DNA from: Dallia pectoralis
Lineage: Eukaryota > Chordata > Actinopteri > Esociformes > Umbridae
DNA length: 64,000 nucleotides
Assembly: GCA_029465975.1 (NCBI GenBank)
Contig: CM055745.1
Location: 8,650,252 to 8,714,251 of the forward strand
Direction of reading: 5' to 3'
Part shown: positions 1 through 11,995 of the stretch, piece by piece
Numbering within the stretch: the stretch's first letter is position 1
Layout: each line of letters opens with the position of its first letter
Notes under the pieces: model-generated
The model's database searches: none
The model's input: only the letters and a program-made list of their open reading frames with translations
What the model was told of the DNA's origin: nothing
Made by a program: the position numbers and the translations under genes

Positions 1-5
1 TCCAG

Positions 6-179
6 ACTGTCAGGTTGTAGAATCACTGAGGAAGGCTGTGCTTCTCTGGTCTCAGCTCTGAAGTCAAACCCCTCACATCTGAAAGTGCTGGATCTGAGTA
101 ACAATGACCTGAAGGATACAGGGGTGAAGCAGCTCTCTGCTTTGGTAAAAGATCCACAATGTAAACTGGAGACTCTGAG
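6..179 (+). CDS. LRR exon of a fish NLRC3-like NLR gene (partial gene)
   Basis: One complete 174-bp exon preceded by TCCAG and followed by GTGAGTAA, both good splice signals. It encodes one leucine-rich-repeat pair of the kind LSGCxITEEGC..LKSNPSHLKVLDLSNNDL. In fish NLRC3-like proteins such 58-residue units, one per exon, form the C-terminal sensor after FISNA-NACHT. The rest of this plus-strand gene lies left of the window. It is nearly identical to the minus-strand exon at 21,789-21,962, because both lie in the arms of an inverted duplication. Host gene, probably functional at exon level, but with a 3.6-kb L2 in its next intron. Confidence 0.85.
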
Positions 180-203
180 GTGAGTAATAATAAACAACAA
201 CAC

Positions 204-3200
204 ATTTACATTTACATTTTGCGCATTTAGCAGACACTCTTATCCAGAGCGACTTACATTAAGTGCAGGCATTTCACATATAGCTAAAACACACATCAAA
301 AAGGTAATAAGTACGTTGTTCCTGGGTGGGTGCAGGCGGAAGTGCTAGAGATAGAAGGGGTGCTAGGAGAGGAGGAATGGGTGAAAATCGTAGAGGAATG
401 ATTCCGTAGTGGAGTTTCGAACAGGCAAGAGTTGTGGAGCTCCATTCATGGAGCTACTGCAGGTACAGTTTGAAGAGGAATGTTTTTAGACGTTTTTTGA
501 AGATTGGTAGAGAGTCCGATGATCTGATCTCCAGAGTGGAGTTGTTCCACCATTGCGGGGCAAGCACGGAGAACAATTTATACTGAGCAGATCGGGAGTT
601 GCCCTCCCGTAGGGATGGCACTACCAAGAGGCCTGAGGTGGCAGAACGAAGTGCTCGCGTGGGTGTGTACGGCTTGATTAGTGACTGGATGTAGGAGGGG
701 GCGGTTCCTCTTAGTGCCCCATAGGCTAGCACCATGGTTTTGTAGTGGATGCGTGCTTCGACCGGGAGCCAGTGTAGTGTGCGGAACAGCTGAGTGACGT
801 GGGAGAACTTTGGTAGATTGAAGATCAGGCGGGCTGCTGCATTTTGAATGAGTTGCAGGGGTTTGATGGCGCACACTGGGAGACCAGCCAGAAGGGAGTT
901 GCAGTAGTCGAGACGGGAGAAGATAAGTGCCTGGATCAGCACTTGTGTGGCTTACTGCGTAATATACGGCCTTACTTTCCGAATGTTATAGAGCATGAAC
1001 CTGCAAGACCGGCCTTGATGTGTGCAGAAAATGAGAGGGAGTTGTCAAGGGTCACGCCAAGGTTTTTCCCACATTGGGTAGCGGGGACTGTGACAATGTC
1101 CACCGTAATGGCCAGATCCTGGAGCGGGCAGGCTCTTCCTTTGAAGAAGAGCAGTTCAGTTTTACCTAGGTTGAGTTCCAGATGGTGTGCAGACATCCAG
1201 GCCGAGATGTCAGTCACACATGCAGAGATACGGGATGCTACCTAGGTGTCAGACTGTGGGAATGAGAAAAATAGTTGGGTATCATCTGCATAGCAGTGAT
1301 AGGAGAGGCCATGAGAGGATATGACAGAGCCAAGAGGCCGGGTGTATAAGGAGAAAAGGAGAGGGCCTAGGACCGATCCTTGGGGGACCCCAGTGACAAG
1401 GGGCTGCATGTTCGACGGCGAGCCTCGCCACACCACCTGGTAAAAACGGTCCGACAAGTAGGAGGAAAACCTGGAATGCACCGCTCCTGAGATCCCCAGG
1501 TCAGAGAGGGTGAAGAGCAGGATCTGATGGTTGACTGTGTCGAAGGCAGCAGATAGGTCTAGTAGAATGAGAACAGAGGAGAGAGAGTTGGCTTGGGCCT
1601 TGCGTTGGGCTTCAGTTACACAGAGCAGCGCTGTTTCAGTTGAGTGGCTCGTCTTGAATCCTGACTGGTTAGGGTCCAGGAGATTGTTCTGCGAGAGGTA
1701 GGAGGACAGTTGGTCAGCTACGCCGCGTTCAAGCGTTTTGGAAAGGAAGGACAAGAGGGACACAGGGCTGACATCCGACGGGTCGAGAGACGGTTTCTTG
1801 AGGAGCAGAGTCACTCTGGCCATCTTGAAGTCCGAAGGAACACATCCTGAGGTTAGAGAAGTGTTTATTAGAGATGTGAGATATGAAAGAAGGTCCGTGG
1901 AGATGGACTGGAGGAGTGGGGAAGGGATAGGGTCAAGCGGGCATGTTGTCGGTCGGCTGGATTGGACCAGTTGCAGGGTGTCTTCCGGACCGAGCGTGGA
2001 GAAGGCACTCAGACCAGGGACAGGGTCAGTGTGAGGGGACATAGCAATTTCTGGCAGATGGGTGAATGATGCTCGAATGTTGTCCACATTCTGTTGAAAA
2101 GTGGGTAAGAAAGTGGTCAGCTGAAAGGGACGATGACGGAGGAGGTGGAGGAGGGGTGAGGAGTGTGGAGAAGGTGGAGAAGAGCTTTTTTGGGTTGGAA
2201 GCGGAGTCCTGGAATTTCCGGTGATAGAAAGCAGCTTTAGCGGTGGTCAGATTAGAGTTAAAGGCGGTGAGGAGGGACTGGAGGGAAGCCAAGTCGCTTG
2301 GAATTTTGGTGGATCTCCACTTCCGCTCGGCTGCACGAAGTTCTCTCCTGTGGCTACGAATGGTTTCATTTAGCCACGGCACAGGAGGTGCGGCTCGGGC
2401 TGGCCGGGAGGAAAGAGGGCAGAGCGAGTCATAGGATGTAGATAGCGATGCTAGAAGAGTGGAAGATTCCGTAGACAAGAGGGAGAAGGATTCGGGAGAC
2501 GGTAGGGATGAAAGAACAGAAGCGGCAAGATCAGATGGGGAGAGGGATCGAGTGTTCATGCGACCCACCACCAGGCTGGGAGTTGATGATGCACGAGAAG
2601 AGAGGGAGAGGGAAAATGAGACTAGGAAGTGGTCCGATAGCGGTAGGGGTGTGGTCTTAAAGTTGGTCAGCGGGCAGCATCTGGTGAGTCGCCGTTGACT
2701 GGGTGAGGCTGAGGCCAAACGACGAGAGGAGAGGTAGGACGGATGAGCCTAAGAAGGTTTTGAATGTGGTCGTTGGCAGGTTGAAGTCACCTAGCAGGAC
2801 AAGCGGAGTGTCATCATCGAGAAATTCGCTAATCAGGGTGTCGAGCTCTTCGAAAAAACCCGGGGGCACCCGGTGGACGGTAGAGGACAATTATATTAAT
2901 ATTGAACGGAAACGTCACACGGACAGCATGAAATTCGAACGAGGAAGGGGAAAGTGAGGGAGGGGAAGGGAGAGAATCTCCATTTAGCAGAAATGAGAAG
3001 CCCTTTTCTGTTTCCACGACGACCGGAAGTTCTAGGACTGTGGGAAAACACATGGCTGGATGACGAAAGGGCAGCCAAGGAAGCAGTGTTTTCGGGGTAA
3101 TCCACGTCTCAGTCAGGGCCAGAAAGTCAAGGTGTTGGAGGACAGCGTATGCCTAGATGAATTCAGTCTTGTTGACAGTTGATCGACAGTTCCAGACACT

Positions 3201-3851
3201 ACCAGAAATGAGGTACTCCGCAAAGGAGGTGCACACAAGGGTGGTTAGATTGGACCGAATGCACCTCCGGTATAGAGTAGGTCTATATGGACGCCGAGCA
3301 GTCACTATTGTTGAGATGGGAAGCATACACATTTCAGAGGTGATTAGTATAGAAACAATATTAGTATAGTTTAGATTTTTTTTTTTTTGTAAAGAATATG
3401 GAGTGTAGTACTTACTCTGAATGTATTGTAGCACCCAAGAACAGTCTTTGTTGCAGGATACAACAATGCCACTAGACAAGACGCCGCTACAAGCTGCCGC
3501 TCTATGACCACTTGGACCTAAGTATTGTACCCAATTACACCCTAATTGGAGGCAACCTAGGGAGAAGACCACACCCCCAGGAGGCAGCAAATTGCCAGTG
3601 CTAGCTCAAAACAAAAGGCAGGAAGTTGCTGCAACACACTGCCTAACTGTGCTAATTAGGAGCCTAAAGTCCAGTGATGGACAGAAACCTAGCCTATTGT
3701 TTGGTGATAGGGCTGAAACTAGCAGATTTCTACACACTAGCAATACCAGTACAGACTTCTACACTCTAGTAAATACCAATACAGACACCACAAGACAATT
3801 ACTTACAGCTGATCTGACAATGCAGGTTTAGCCAACAAGGAAATGGAGCAG
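204..3851 (-). mobile_element. L2-clade LINE, copy 1 (full-length-like, ORF broken)
   Basis: Non-LTR retrotransposon on the minus strand. Its 3' tail at 204-270 carries the fish L2 signature (CATTTAGCAGACACTCTTAT, then CCAGAGCGACTTACA). The 5' boundary at 3,851 is inferred from the LINE-free paralogous site at 13.62 kb. In order on the minus strand: 5'UTR about 3,850-3,200; apurinic endonuclease with VLLGDFNLP near 2,800; a linker; reverse transcriptase 2,087-1,242; C-terminal region 1,217-454. The frame is broken at several points, all shared with copy 2, so it cannot make a complete protein. It sits in an NLR intron. Confidence 0.85.
1242..2087 (-). pseudogene. L2 reverse transcriptase segment, copy 1
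   Basis: A 281-codon open stretch holding the RT core of the LINE. Visible motifs are LLDLSAAFDTVNH (motif A), GVPQGSVLGPLLFSLYT (motif B) and CYADDTQLF (motif C, catalytic DD). These are typical of the L2/CR1 group. A frameshift separates it from the endonuclease-linker ORF at 2,026-2,718, and a stop separates it from the C-terminal part, so it is a fragment of a dead ORF2. Confidence 0.85.
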
Positions 3852-4422
3852 ACAATTTACAACACAACCAACAACATGACAACAACACAACAGAGGGACA
3901 ACAAAACAGAAGGGAATACAAACATCTGCAGTGTTTCCACCTCCACCTGCTCTGAGCTGCCAGCAGGTACAAGCCTCCATCCCTGGTAAAGACCAAACCC
4001 TGTCAGACATTCCAGCAGGTCTGGATGGAAACACACCACAACTTACAGGACCACCATTACAAATAAATACCCTTACATAATAAATAATAATATTATGTCA
4101 GTCCAAGTATAGTAAACATTGGAACTAATCTTCATTCCACCCCTCTGTTGTCCACTGATCCACCATTCATTCTCACTATATTTTATACCACTCTTTCTTT
4201 GTGAAGATATCCCTCCATTCTACCATGTTGTCTCATAAGGACTTGAACTTCCCCACCTGTAACATTTCTTCAGGAATTGCCTGGTTGCAGAATACTGACG
4301 CTGCCCAGGGATCTAGCATATTACAGAGCAATTAGTCTCAGTGCTGCCTGGGTGGATGGGTGGAAGTCACACAGAGCTGCCATGTCACATTGTCCTCTAG
4401 CGACTCCTTGTGGTTGAGTGGC

Positions 4423-5051
4423 CGGCTGTAATCTGTTATGGATTAATTTAGATCACTCAAGAAGTTACTATTGAGATAAGCTTTTCCCATGACAGTAGAA
4501 GTAAGTAACTAATGTAGAGGGTCGTAATTAATCAGTCTCACATCTGATGTTTTAGGCCAAAAGGCACAGAGATGTGAGATATGTGAGTATTGATCTTATG
4601 GCATCGAAACAGGAAGAAGTTGTTCATTTACTTTACGATGACGGAGTGTCTGGGTGTCAAATACACTTGGGCCTATGTCTGTTAAGAACAACAAAGACAG
4701 CTGACCTCCTCCTCCTTTAAGTTCCTGAGGCAATGACCTGGTGGTTATCTGATGACCACATATGTTCTCCACTCATGCTGTTTGAGGCACAAGGGACAGT
4801 TCATGACATCCCCCTTGTGCAATTCAAACTGTGTCCTGCCTATCTGAGGACCCATCTGTCCTCCATCAATACTGTGTGTAAATGTGTGTGCGTACTTCAT
4901 CCTTTAAATACCATGCAGAAGTTCTGTCTCATCAGGTCAGTCTATAACAGCGCAGGCCATCCTGTTACTCTGTGTGAAGGCTTTCCTCAATCCTATTCTT
5001 TAAATTTGTTAGGGAATGATCTGATCATTGCATATGCTATCATCTGTATTT
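4423..5051. other. No gene recognised
   Basis: Moderately AT-rich sequence between the duplication arm and the first assembly gap. I see no coding motif, tandem repeat or transposon end. A 300-bp open frame crosses into the gap but has no recognisable protein. Confidence 0.5.
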
Positions 5052-5551
5052 NNNNNNNNNNNNNNNNNNNNNNNNNNNNNNNNNNNNNNNNNNNNNNNNN
5101 NNNNNNNNNNNNNNNNNNNNNNNNNNNNNNNNNNNNNNNNNNNNNNNNNNNNNNNNNNNNNNNNNNNNNNNNNNNNNNNNNNNNNNNNNNNNNNNNNNNN
5201 NNNNNNNNNNNNNNNNNNNNNNNNNNNNNNNNNNNNNNNNNNNNNNNNNNNNNNNNNNNNNNNNNNNNNNNNNNNNNNNNNNNNNNNNNNNNNNNNNNNN
5301 NNNNNNNNNNNNNNNNNNNNNNNNNNNNNNNNNNNNNNNNNNNNNNNNNNNNNNNNNNNNNNNNNNNNNNNNNNNNNNNNNNNNNNNNNNNNNNNNNNNN
5401 NNNNNNNNNNNNNNNNNNNNNNNNNNNNNNNNNNNNNNNNNNNNNNNNNNNNNNNNNNNNNNNNNNNNNNNNNNNNNNNNNNNNNNNNNNNNNNNNNNNN
5501 NNNNNNNNNNNNNNNNNNNNNNNNNNNNNNNNNNNNNNNNNNNNNNNNNNN
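5052..5551. other. Assembly gap (500 N)
   Basis: Exactly 500 N, a placeholder size. The 5' half of the adjoining Tc1 transposon should lie here. Long open frames crossing this interval are artefacts. Confidence 0.99.
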
Positions 5552-6267
5552 CCACTGTTCGAAGAAGACTCAGAGAGCAGAAATATAGAGGCCACACCAC
5601 AAGATGCAAACCACTCATCAGCAGTAAGAATCGGAAGGCCAGATTGGAATTTGCAAAGAAGTACAGAGATGAGCCGCAAAAGTTCTGGAACACAATCTTA
5701 TGGACTGATGAGACCAAGATTAATCTCTACCAAAGTGATGGAAAGGCCAAAGTGTGGAGAAAGAAAGGAACTGCTTATGATCCGAAGCATACAAGCTCAT
5801 CTGTGAAGCATGGTGGAGGTAATGTCATGGCTTGGGCGTGCATGGCTGCTTCTGGAACAGGCTCATTGATATTTATTGATGATGTAACTGATGATGGTAG
5901 CAGCAGAATGAATTCAGCCAATTTACGGAGAAATGCATTGAAAATAATCGGGAGGAAGTTTATCATGCAGCAGGACAATGACCCAAAGCACACTGCCAAC
6001 AAAACAAAGGACTTCATCAGGGGGAAAAAGTGGAAGGTTTTAGACTGGCCAAGTCAATCACCTGACCTTAACCCAATAGAACATGCATTTCACCACCTTA
6101 AGAGGAGACTGAAGGGAGAAACACCCCGAAACAAACAAGAACTAAAAGAAGCTGCGGTAAAAGCCTGGAATAGCATCACAAATGAAGAATGCAACAGTTT
6201 GGTGACGTCGATGGGTCGCAGGCTTGGGGCAGTTATTCCAAGCAAGGGTTATGCCACCAAATATTAA
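5552..6267 (+). pseudogene. Tc1-family transposase, C-terminal part
   Basis: The open frame runs out of the gap (TVRRRLREQKYRG...) to the stop at 6,267. It covers the end of the DNA-binding domain and the DDE catalytic core. Catalytic residues are visible in LWTDETKIN (first D), QQDNDPKHTAN (second D) and SPDLNPIEH (E). The terminal ...SKGYATKY is the usual Tc1 C-terminus. Tc1 transposases cut and paste TA-flanked DNA. The visible part is uninterrupted; the N-terminal half is hidden in the gap, so activity cannot be judged. Confidence 0.9.
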
Positions 6268-6392
6268 ATGTTATTTACTTAAAGATTATTTGTTAACACA
6301 TCTAGATGTAAATACCAGGAAATAAAAGCTGAAATTCTGAACTTTTGTCTCATACTCATCTTTTGATCTTAAACCCAAATGTCTTCAGTGAA
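6268..6392 (+). mobile_element. 3' end of the Tc1 transposon
   Basis: An AT-rich tail follows the transposase stop. It contains AATAAAAGCTGAAATTCTG and a segment (CTCATACTCATCTTTTGATC) typical of Tc1 3' inverted repeats. The exact terminal TA is not certain, because a CA microsatellite adjoins and the left inverted repeat is in the gap. Confidence 0.6.
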
Positions 6393-6412
6393 CCACACAC
6401 ACACACACACAC
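6393..6412. repeat. (AC)n microsatellite
   Basis: About ten perfect AC units between the Tc1 end and the Harbinger element. Confidence 0.9.
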
Positions 6413-6827
6413 ACAATTGCATTAATACACCTGGGCCCGTATTCATAAATAATCTAAAGAATCCTCTCAGAAATCTCTTATCTTAGAATAAAGCTTAAGA
6501 GCGATTCGGGACCGATCTGAGAGCAACTCTGAGCAAGGAAAAGACAAAAACTTTTATCTTAGTGAGGAGGCGGGGCTGACCCCATTGCTATGTGTCACAA
6601 TCTTTTGAAAACTGTGATTGGTTGGTTGTCCAAGAAGGAAGAAAATAGTGATTTTAAGTATAGGGTCTATTCTACGTCTTCACTCTGAAATTACATCTGT
6701 GATTTTTCCTATTTTACCATTCTCATACACACACACACTATATGTGTATACAAATCCATTTTTATATTTACAATGCTTTTAACTTCCTATTCGATATTTG
6801 ATTGGCTTAAAATGATTAAAATAGTTC

Positions 6828-6962
6828 TACTCTTTCCAACTTGAACGTTTATGCTGTGGTACCTATTTTTATTAACATAAACGTCCTCATCTTCCGACGG
6901 TGCAATAATTCGGATGTGGGTTTCATCAATTACTCCGGCAACACCAGGGAAGCCGGCTATAT
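6828..6962 (-). pseudogene. Harbinger transposase catalytic fragment
   Basis: The minus strand reads GFPGVAGVIDETHIRIIAPS followed by EDEDVYVNKNRYHSINVQ. This is the first catalytic aspartate region of HARBI1-type nucleases (consensus FPGVxGxIDGTHxxI...YxNRKxxHSINVQ). The Gly of IDGTH is Glu here. The DDE domain is not complete, so this is a relic. Confidence 0.85.
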
Positions 6963-7380
6963 TCATAAATGCAGTTTTATTGATTAATCCAGATATATAT
7001 AATATATATGAATGCCACGTAAGAATTGTGATGAGGTGGCTATTAGTGTTGTTTTCTAATAACTGTGCGCACCTTTAATTGGTTTTGGGGTTTGATATTC
7101 GCGGGAATACTTAGAAGGTTCTTTTGTGTTAGTTGGAGTTAGACATGGAAAAGAATGGAGCCATACAGTTTATAGACACTTAACTATCTCTTTTTGTTTA
7201 CTATTAAGTCGTATTTTCACTTCAATGTTGTTCAGTATTTTGATACGTTGATACTTTGTGCCAATTATTATTTGTTACAAAGTTAAATTAAAAACGAAAA
7301 AAAGTTGATCGAATTGTCCTGTGGATTTATTAAGGGAATAGTTGAGCGTCAAACTAAGGCTAAACTAAAGTCTACATTGT

Positions 7381-7557
7381 GATTACTTTCATTTCTGGCG
7401 CTATGGCATTTCTGCGCAGTGTCTGAGATGTTAGCACGTCTCTAATAAGATCAGTCACAAACATGATCCCTGCACGATCTAATATATAGCGTCTTATTTA
7501 CTCAATGTCATCCATTGTCTGCAACACATTTCTTCTCCCTCTTCGTCTTTCGGCCAT
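7381..7557 (-). pseudogene. Harbinger transposase N-terminal fragment
   Basis: Starts with an ATG at 7,557 giving MAERRRGRRNVLQTMDDIE, then a stop. The same frame continues as RRYILDRAGIMFVTDLIRDV and ends near NAIAPEMKVI. This matches the N-terminal region of fish Harbinger transposases (FxxxYRxxR..I..L...L). Broken by the in-frame TAA. Confidence 0.7.
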
Positions 7558-7789
7558 TTTCTCCTTTGCTAAAGAAACTCTTAAGCCTCTTAAAAGTCCT
7601 CGTCCGTGCTCCTAACAATTTTGAACTTAAGACCTCTTTTAAGGGTTAAGATGCTTTATGAATTACTTTTATCTTTACTAGGATTTTTCTTAAATTTTAA
7701 GAGTAAATGCCCACAATTCTAAGAATTTTCTTAGAATTTGGACACTAGGAGCTACTTTTACCATTAAGATTCTTTATGAATACGGGCCC

Positions 7790-8239
7790 TGATATTTCCC
7801 CTGGGTATTGTTTTAATGTTTCTTGGTTATAAATGAGAGTTTGGCAATGCTTGCTCAGATTTCACTTTCCCACTATTAATCTACAACACAAACTGTCCAA
7901 TGCTGTTACTGAAATTGGAAAAAAAGGATTTAAAAAAACATAGGCTAGGTAATACAATTCTATCAGCTTCTCAAAATACGCAGGCGCTGTAGACTTAAAA
8001 ATGAATGGTGCCAAAGTCCGACGAGCATCTGAGAAAGACCGACCAATTACGAGCGCCCTATAATTCAAGGCGTAAATGACGAGTGTAAAAATGACATTAC
8101 ACTTGAAGTAAGCGAGTGCAAAAAACATGTACATACACTTGAACAGATCAAGTGAAAATACATCATTACACTCGTTTTGAACGCCTTATTAGACAACGTG
8201 CGTTGTAGAACAGGCGTTGTGATCGCGTGAAATGCACTT
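7790..8239. other. No gene recognised
   Basis: Between the Harbinger element and the second Tc1 relic. It contains several short phrases of the type ACACTTGAA / GAGTGTAAAAATG in both orientations, possibly an old MITE, but I could not define ends. Confidence 0.4.
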
Positions 8240-8827
8240 TTGACACTCTTTGGACGGCATGAGGAGAACGCACGTCTAATAACAGGCGATCTCAGCGCGT
8301 GTATTTCACAAATTTACACTGGATTTGAACGTCATCAGCCACAAGAAACGCTCGAAGTGTGTCACGTTTTGAGCCACTTGGCCTTCCATAGGATTTGGCG
8401 TAAACAGAATGAGAACATGGATCCATCAGGCCTTGTTACCACTGTGCAGGCTGGTGGTGGTGGTGTAATGGTGTGGGGGATGTTTTCTTGGCACACTTTA
8501 TGCCTCTTAGTGCCAACTGAGCATTGTTTAAATGCCACGGCCTACCTGAGCATTGTTTCTGACCATGTCCATCCCTTTATGACCACCATGTACCCATCCT
8601 CTGATGGCTACTTCCAGCAGGATAATGCACCATGTCACAAAGCTCGAATCATTTCAAATTGGTTTCTTGAACATGACAATGAGTTTACTGTAGTGAAATG
8701 GCCCCCAGAGTCACCAGATCTCAACCCAATAGAGCATCTTTGGGATGTGGTGGAACGGGAGCTTCGTGCCCTGGATGTGCATCCCACAAATCTCCATCAA
8801 CTGCAAGATGCTATCCTACTGCTGTAA
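8240..8827 (+). pseudogene. Second Tc1-family transposase, truncated
   Basis: From about 8,390 the frame reads clear Tc1 catalytic core: MDPSGLVTTVQAGGGGVMVW, YFQQDNAPCHKARIISNWF (second catalytic D), WPPESPDLNPIEHLWDVVER (catalytic E). The N-terminal part before it is not recognisable, and the frame ends at a stop at 8,825 before the normal C-terminus. A displaced tail resembling KGGPPKVVY is readable near 8,895-8,920 in another frame. A different Tc1 lineage from the copy at 5.5-6.3 kb. Non-functional. Confidence 0.9.
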
Positions 8828-9717
8828 ACCAGTTCAACAGCACAGGGCAATCCTCCCAGCTCTATTGTGTCTGCATCCTATCAGGGCCTCACCTCCAAAG
8901 GTGGTGTACTTCACTCAGGATAATGACGCAAATATCGACATTATACAACTTCTGCACAGAATTCTGTTTAAACCTGCTCTACAACCATGTAAATTCTAGC
9001 TATTTTTAATTAGTGTGTTTTAAGTGTTATCTGATCAAGAGGGCAAGACAAGTGCCGAATGAACCATACTGATGTTTTAGATCCATAGACGACAAATGTT
9101 TATTGAAAAAGGAAAATGCAAACAAATTCTGCTGAATAATCAGTGGACGTCCCCACCAGAGCAGTTAAGAATTAGTGACTACTTCTGTAATGTATAAAAA
9201 AGCATTAACTGTGGATCACAGACTTGCAATCTCTTTCTAAGAGAACATTACATTACACATTAAGATCAAATTTGAAATAACATAATCCCACCAGTCTATT
9301 CTGTCATATCAAATATGTTTAGCGTCACAACCATTTAATACTAGCTATTAAGTTGAAAATACACTGTACACAGTTTAGTTAACAACAGGATGGGGTTACA
9401 TCAATAATGGGACAATACATAACTTGTAAGACATGACATTAACCCTCAAGTTATTTATGGTGTAATACAGTAAAGATTCCAGTTCATAGTCTAATTAAAA
9501 TGGACTACTGCTGTAAGGTATATACTAGTGACATTTTTGCATATGCGCAGCAGTACAAAATACTAGACACGTATCCATATCCTTACTGGTCAATTTACCT
9601 TAAACTACTTTTGCATATGCGCAATAGATAGTAGGCTACATTAACACAGCTTATAAACACGTATTAACTTGGTAAGCTATCCCTTGCTTTCAAAAGGTAG
9701 ACCTATATGCCGACGTT
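8828..9717. other. No gene recognised (remnant Tc1 tail, then unique AT-rich DNA)
   Basis: The first 100 bp are the decayed end of the Tc1 relic. The rest shows no coding motif. The phrase TTTTGCATATGCGCA occurs twice (near 9,535 and 9,610). Confidence 0.5.
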
Positions 9718-10372
9718 AACAATACAGACACTATGTACACGTTTAACAATACAGACACTTATGTACACGTTTAACAATACAGACACTATGTAACAATACA
9801 GACACTATGTACAACAATACAGACGTACACGTTTAACAATACAGACACTATGTACAGACACTATGTACACGTTTAACAATACAGACACTATGTACACGTT
9901 TAACAATACAGACACTATGTACACGTTTAACAATACACTATGTACACGTTTAACAATACAGACACTATGTACACGTTTAACAATACAGACACTATGTACA
10001 CGTTTAACAATACAGACACTATGTACACGTTTAACAACAATACAGACACTATGTACACGTTTAACAATACAGACACTATGTACACGTTTAACAATACAGA
10101 CACTATGTACACGTTTAACAATACAGACACTATGTACACGTTTAACAATACAGACACTATGTACACAGTTTAACAATACAGACGCTATGTACACGAACAA
10201 TACTATGTACACGTTTAACAATACAGACACTTTACGTTTAACAATACAGACGCTATGTACACGTTTAACAATACAGACACTATGTACACGTTTAACAATA
10301 CAGACGCTATGTACACGTTTAACAATACAGACGCTATGTACACGTTTAACAATACAGACGCTATGTATGTAC
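9718..10372. repeat. 27-bp minisatellite
   Basis: About 24 units of GTTTAACAATACAGACACTA plus TGTACAC. Edge units are truncated, and a C/T-like variant (GACGC for GACAC) is concentrated at the right end. The 27-bp period is a multiple of three, so several frames stay open; these are not genes. Confidence 0.97.
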
Positions 10373-10472
10373 GTTTATCTCACGGCGATGTGAGGTTTTG
10401 GAACCATTACAGACACAGTGTAGAGCGACGTTAGTTAGCTTTGATAGTTCTTAGTGGCACTTTCCACCCCAT

Positions 10473-10560
10473 CATACACACACACACACACGTAAACACA
10501 CGTAAACACGTAAACACACACACGTAAACACACTCACGTAAAACACGCGCACACACACAG
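10473..10560. repeat. (CA)n-rich microsatellite with CGTAAACA variants
   Basis: Runs of ACAC interrupted by ACGTAAACAC units. Confidence 0.9.
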
Positions 10561-10681
10561 TTATATGTTCAGTATAATAAATCACTTACATTTCTTCAGT
10601 CCTGATATCAACCACTTCTCTCACAATGATTCAGACTGTGGAAGAAGAGGAGCAGACTGTCATTCAGTGACACACAACCTG

Positions 10682-10683
<2 letters not shown>

Positions 10684-10713
<30 letters not shown>

Positions 10714-10982
10714 TCCCCACACATACACACACACACACACTCACTCCCGCCCACACACACACACACACACACACACAAACACTTACTCCCGCCCACACAC
10801 ACACACTCCCCCCCCCCCACACACACAACGCACACATACACACACACACACACTCACTCCCGCCCACACACACACACACTCGCCCCTCAACCCCCCCACA
10901 CACACACACACAACGCACACACACACACACACTCACCCCCGCCCACACACACACACTCACTCCCGCCCACACATACACACAA
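10684..10982. repeat. Compound (CA)n / CACTCCCGCC repeat
   Basis: Long CA runs separated by CACTCACTCCCGCCCA-type spacers. Open frames here (His-Thr repeats) are low-complexity artefacts. Confidence 0.95.
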
Positions 10983-11243
10983 CATGTTTCAGCATCGTCA
11001 TGGTAACGTAGTAATTTCATCCATTCTACTTTAGAGCATTTTAAGCCCTTACAGACTTTTGCACTTTATTACTTACCAGGTGACATCAGTTAAGTCTATA
11101 AGGGTTCAGGGCTTAGGGTTTAGGGGGGACATTGGGATTTGGGGAGCTTTTCAACTCATTAAGAAATATTGTCACGTTCAATATGACAGGATCTCATCAC
11201 ACCCCTACTGGTTACTGACAGAGAAAACATCTACAGGACATAC

Positions 11244-11417
11244 TTGAGTTTCTCCAGTCTCCAGTGTGGATCCTCCAGTCCAGCAGAGAGCAGTCTGACT
11301 CCAGAGTCTCCTGGGTGGTTGTAACTCAGATCCAGTTCTTTCAGGTGTGACGGGTTTGACTTCAGAGCTGAGACCAGAGAAACACAGCCTTCCTCTGTGA
11401 CCAGACATCCTGAAAGC
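11244..11417 (-). CDS. LRR exon of an NLRC3-like gene
   Basis: A 174-bp exon on the minus strand between CTGCAG and GTATGT. It encodes a repeat of the type LSGCLVTEEGCVSLVSALKS, then HLKELDLSYNHPGDSGV. It is diverged from the other LRR exons (YNHPGDSGVRLLSAGLEDPH rather than NNDLKDTGVKQL), so it is a different unit of the sensor. It is in the same orientation as, and downstream of, the NACHT exon at 22.3-24.1 kb, so it could be a later exon of that gene. No SPRY/B30.2 exon is visible further left. Confidence 0.85.
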
Positions 11418-11595
11418 CTGCAGAGTCAATCAGGATTTTATAAACTGCAATTAAAAACCCTGCTTGGGTAGTTGAAGATGCAATCAGTATTATTTGTTTC
11501 CAAATTCCATAATCTGTTTGGAATTTGGTGTTTAATATCACTCCTCTATAAAACATACTAGTCCATAGTGGTGTGTGTGTGGGTCTGCTGTTTCT

Positions 11596-11995
11596 TTACG
11601 TGACTTTGCCTTGTATACCAGCCACAGTGGGGGGTGACTTTACCTTGTATACCAGCCACAGTGGGGGGTAACTTTACCTTGTATACCAGCCACAGTGGGG
11701 GGTAACTTTACCTTGTATACCAGCCACAGTGGGGGGTGACTTTGCCTTGTATACCAGCCACAGTGGGGGGTGACTTTGCCTTGTATACCAGCCACAGTGG
11801 GGGGTGACTTTGCCTTGTATACCAGCCACAGTGGGGGTGACTTTGCCTTGTATACCAGCCACAGTGGGGGTGACTTTGCCTTGTATACCAGCCACAGTGG
11901 GGGGTGACTTTGCCTTGTATTCCAGCCACAGTGGGGGTGACTTTGCCTTGTATACCAGCCACAGTGGGGGTGACTTTGCCTTGTATACCAGCCAA
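11596..11995. repeat. 33-34-bp minisatellite
   Basis: About 12 units of GTGACTTTGCCTTGTATACC plus AGCCACAGTGGGG, differing mainly in G-run length and Gly/Ala (TGACTTT/TAACTTT) variants. Located in an NLR intron. Confidence 0.97.

Larger units (their letters stand above)
1..4422. repeat. Arm A of a large inverted duplication
   Basis: The whole stretch is the reverse complement of 17,535-21,962 with very few differences. It holds the LRR exon, its donor site, the L2 LINE and about 570 bp beyond the LINE. Similarity stops at about 4,422 (after GGTTGAGTGG). The left limit is the window edge, so the true arm is at least 4.4 kb. Both L2 copies share the same stops and frameshifts, so the block was duplicated after the LINE inserted. 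Confidence 0.85.
6433..7789 (-). mobile_element. PIF/Harbinger DNA transposon, degenerate
   Basis: Bounded by perfect 17-bp terminal inverted repeats starting GGGCCCGTATTCATAAA (6,433-6,449 and 7,773-7,789), the usual Harbinger ends. Two pieces of a Harbinger transposase lie inside on the minus strand (7,381-7,557 and 6,828-6,962). The piece between them does not form a readable ORF, and one stop interrupts the N-terminal fragment. No clean 3-bp target duplication is visible (CCT left, TGA right). Likely an inactive internally decayed copy. Confidence 0.85.

Noticed and set aside
454..2718. Plus-strand open frames opposite the LINE
   Set aside because: They are shadows of the minus-strand L2 ORF2 with no recognisable protein.
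4733..5806. Long open frames across 5,052-5,551 and 50,495-50,994
   Set aside because: They consist mostly of N and have no protein support.
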